From: a bacterium
GTDB lineage: Bacteria > Patescibacteriota > JAUYIX01
Direction: 5' to 3'
DNA length: 8,023 nucleotides
Assembly (NCBI GenBank): GCA_030688115.1
Contig: JAUYIX010000072.1
Location: 1 to 8,023 of the forward strand
This document shows, in pieces, positions 6,156 through 8,023 of the stretch (within the stretch, counting starts at the first letter, position 1; every line of letters starts with the position of its first letter). Made by a program: the position numbers and the translations under genes. Under the pieces are notes generated by a model that was not told where the DNA came from, made no database searches, and saw nothing but the letters and a program-made list of their open reading frames with translations.

Positions 6156-6161
6156 ATAGCC

Positions 6162-6839
6162 ATGAAGATACTTGTTGTAGAGGACGAACCAGAGATATCA
6201 AAGTTTATTGAGCGCGGTTTACATCGCCAGCGCTTTGCGGTTGATATCGTCGACGACGGCCGGCTGGGTCTTTTTAACGCCTCGGTCAACCAATATGACA
6301 TTATTTTGTGTGACTACATGTTGCCCCACCGAGACGGGATCAGTTTGACGCAGGAGCTGCGCGATCGATCGGTCAAAACGCCACTGCTTATGCTGACGGT
6401 GGTTGACGACCTGCAAACTAAGGTTCGGGCGCTGGACGCAGGGGCGGATGACTTTATGTGTAAACCATTTGCTTTTGACGAGCTACTGGCGCGTATTCGC
6501 GCGATTAGTCGTCGACAAACCGCTTGGCAAGGCGACGTGGTTCATCTGGATGATTTGGCGATTGACACCAAGGCGTATCAAGTAACGCGCGCCGGCAAAC
6601 CGATTACCTTGACCCGTAAAGAGTTTATGTTGCTTGAGTATTTGGTCCGTAATCAGGGACGCGTGGTGACCCGCAGTGAGCTTTTGGAACACGTCTGGGA
6701 CAGTGCTACGGACCAGTTTACCAACTCGATCGAGGTCCATATTCGCTATTTGCGTAAAAAAATTGACCTGCCTTTTGGTAGCGCCCGAAAATTGATACAC
6801 ACGATTCATGGTGTGGGGTACAAGGCCTGCCGAATATAG
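6162..6839 (+). CDS. OmpR/PhoB-family DNA-binding response regulator
   Basis: 225 residues, the normal length for the family. The receiver domain (about 1-118) starts MKILVVEDEP with acidic-pocket residues E7 and D8, phosphoacceptor D51 in IILCDYMLP, switch Thr79 (LMLTV) and Lys101 in the KPF motif, so all key residues are present. The winged-helix DNA-binding domain (about 127-223) contains LTRKEFMLLEYL, the recognition-helix region NSIEVHIRYLRKKI and the final IHGVGYKA wing. It should be activated by phosphorylation from a sensor kinase and then bind DNA as a dimer to switch target genes. Both adjacent genes are on the opposite strand and neither encodes a histidine kinase, so it is an orphan in this window. 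The frame is open upstream to a TTG at 6114, but the family start matches 6162. It is divergent from the small membrane-protein operon, and the palindrome near the sortase gene is one place to look for its target, without evidence. Which signal it answers is unknown. Confidence 0.93.
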   Translation: MKILVVEDEPEISKFIERGLHRQRFAVDIVDDGRLGLFNASVNQYDIILCDYMLPHRDGISLTQELRDRSVKTPLLMLTVVDDLQTKVRALDAGADDFMCKPFAFDELLARIRAISRRQTAWQGDVVHLDDLAIDTKAYQVTRAGKPITLTRKEFMLLEYLVRNQGRVVTRSELLEHVWDSATDQFTNSIEVHIRYLRKKIDLPFGSARKLIHTIHGVGYKACRI

Positions 6840-6848
6840 GTCTAGGGT

Positions 6849-8006
6849 CTAGGCAAAGGCCCCAAATACGCCCGTCTCCTGCGGCTGCGCGATCCTGGGC
6901 CGCGCTTGAAGTCGCTCAAAGAGGCTCAGATATTGATCAATAATCGCGCTCCAATCAAAACGGGCTTTTACAAAGGCGCGGCCATTTTTGCCCAGCTCGC
7001 TACGCTGCTGCGGTTGGTCCAGCAGCGCACGGATCGCCCGTGTCAAAGCCGTTACATCTTTTGGGTCATGATAAAGCGTGCCATTAAAGTTTGAGGTAAC
7101 CAGCTCGGGAATACCGCCAACGGCTGCCGCTACAACCGGGGTCTCACAGGCCAGCGCCTCCAACAAGACAATTCCAAGCGACTCACTTTTTGACGGATGA
7201 ACCAACAGATCAACCGCATTATATAGCGCCGGAAGTTGCTCATTGGGGAGCGAGCCCATAAATCGCACACGGTTTGCAACTCTGAGACTACGTGCCATCT
7301 CTTGGTAAAGCTTCTCTTTTGTGTCACTGCCTCTGCCCACTAAAAGGAGTTCGCTGTCCGGCAGGCCGGGCAGTGCGCGTAATAGGGTTGCGATGTTTTT
7401 GTGGGCTGCCAGTTTTCCGTTGGCCAAGAGTGCGTAGGGTTGTCGGATCGCATAGCGTTGGCGCAGTTCTGCCTTAGCCTTGGACGGAACAAAGCGCGTA
7501 GTGTCGACTCCGGGATAAATAACCTCGATCTTATCCGGGGTTACAAACGAGCTCAGATGGGATTTAACATAATTACTGACCGCCACCACGGCATCCGCCT
7601 CTGCCAGGAGCGCTTGGCCAATGGTTTGCATGTATCCGTTTACGAGGAGGCGCGTAGCGGGACTATAAAGTGGCCAACCATGTTGAACCACGACAAAACG
7701 TGCCTCGGTCTCGCGCTTAAGCCAAGGTAATGCTCGAGTCTCCGGATAGCCCACCCCCTGAAAAACCACCAGATCATATTGACCGGCGGCAATAAAGTCA
7801 CGCACCTGGCGATAGACCGATGAGGCGGGACGAACAATACGCCGGTACTGCTGTTGTACTAAGGCTTTGTGCTCGTCCTCGTCCCATTGCATAATCTCAG
7901 CCACGTGACCTTTTTTTTGCAACGCAAGTACGAGCTCGGTCTCTACCCGAATAATGCCACTCATCAGGTGGCGCGAGTATCCGCTATGAACAAAAGCTAC
8001 GCGCAT
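6849..8006 (-). CDS. GT4-type glycosyltransferase, group 1 family
   Basis: 385 residues, normal for the family, with the two-Rossmann-domain GT-B plan. The N-terminal acceptor domain (about 1-185) begins MRVAFVHSGY and includes GIIRVETELVLALQKKGH; the linker shows VIYPGVD (162-168). The C-terminal nucleotide-sugar domain (about 186-360) has NGKLAAHKN (196-204), LLVGRGSD, and the EX7E motif E275-SLGIVLL-E283 with downstream GGIPELV. There is no signal peptide, so it acts in the cytoplasm or at the inner face of the membrane, transferring a sugar from an activated donor to a lipid-linked or polysaccharide acceptor. Donor, acceptor and product cannot be told from sequence; cell-envelope glycan synthesis is the usual role. 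The ATG at 8006 directly follows an in-frame TAA (8007-8009), which could be the end of an upstream gene in the same operon. The stop lies 9 bp from the stop of the convergent response-regulator gene, with no clear terminator between. Confidence 0.92.
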   Translation of the reverse strand: MRVAFVHSGYSRHLMSGIIRVETELVLALQKKGHVAEIMQWDEDEHKALVQQQYRRIVRPASSVYRQVRDFIAAGQYDLVVFQGVGYPETRALPWLKRETEARFVVVQHGWPLYSPATRLLVNGYMQTIGQALLAEADAVVAVSNYVKSHLSSFVTPDKIEVIYPGVDTTRFVPSKAKAELRQRYAIRQPYALLANGKLAAHKNIATLLRALPGLPDSELLLVGRGSDTKEKLYQEMARSLRVANRVRFMGSLPNEQLPALYNAVDLLVHPSKSESLGIVLLEALACETPVVAAAVGGIPELVTSNFNGTLYHDPKDVTALTRAIRALLDQPQQRSELGKNGRAFVKARFDWSAIIDQYLSLFERLQARPRIAQPQETGVFGAFA

Positions 8007-8019
8007 TTATCTACGCGCA
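7997..8019. repeat. 9-bp direct repeat across the glycosyltransferase start
   Basis: CTACGCGCA occurs at 7997-8005 and again at 8011-8019, 14 bp apart, so the two copies flank and overlap the start codon. A spacing of 14 bp is not a typical full helical turn multiple. It may be chance; a small operator or duplication is possible but unsupported. Confidence 0.3.
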
Positions 8020-8023
8020 GTTG

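Noticed and set aside
6837..6851. GTCTAGG tandem at the convergent ends of the response-regulator and glycosyltransferase genes
   Set aside because: It is two short copies that include the stop codons themselves; no stable hairpin with a T-run forms. Likely chance.

Overview
The window carries seven protein-coding genes on both strands, at roughly half GC by eye, packed with almost no intergenic space. No gene resembles a phage, transposon or CRISPR component, and I see no RNA gene. The combination of a sortase, a C-terminally anchored surface protein, a PF05552-type (TM-helix/MscS-like) channel protein, compact gene packing and promoters that seem to make leaderless mRNAs suggests a monoderm bacterium with a small genome. 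Candidatus Saccharibacteria or another Patescibacteria (CPR) lineage fits best, but this is inference: no marker gene is present. The code looks standard. All seven visible stop codons are TAA or TAG.

Left part (1-2946, minus strand). Read in transcription order, a membrane-anchored sortase-family protein comes first, then a large secreted, C-terminally anchored surface protein with its own sigma70-type promoter, then the start of a mechanosensitive-channel-like membrane protein that runs off the window. The sortase has the expected His and Arg, but Ser where the catalytic Cys should be. The surface protein has a degenerate sorting signal (LSTTG, transmembrane helix, basic tail) instead of LPXTG. 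Together they look like an altered enzyme and substrate pair.

Middle (2880-6048). A divergent plus-strand gene encodes a multi-spanning membrane protein that I cannot name. Its promoter overlaps that of the sortase gene in a 45-bp intergenic region containing a 15-bp palindrome. It converges on a minus-strand pair: a 110-residue two-helix membrane protein and, 3 bp downstream, a P-type ATPase-like protein. The latter keeps the DKTGT phosphorylation loop but has lost the actuator TGE motif, the M4 CPC motif and the normal GDGxND.

Right part (6058-8023). A divergent plus-strand OmpR/PhoB-type response regulator without an adjacent kinase converges on a minus-strand GT4-type glycosyltransferase, with 9 bp between their stop codons.

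Overall the region is concerned with the cell envelope: surface display, membrane proteins, a glycosyltransferase and a two-component regulator. The main points of interest are the Ser-for-Cys sortase with its matching non-canonical substrate, the degenerate P-type ATPase, and a repeated TAnnnT-N6-ATG layout implying leaderless transcripts.
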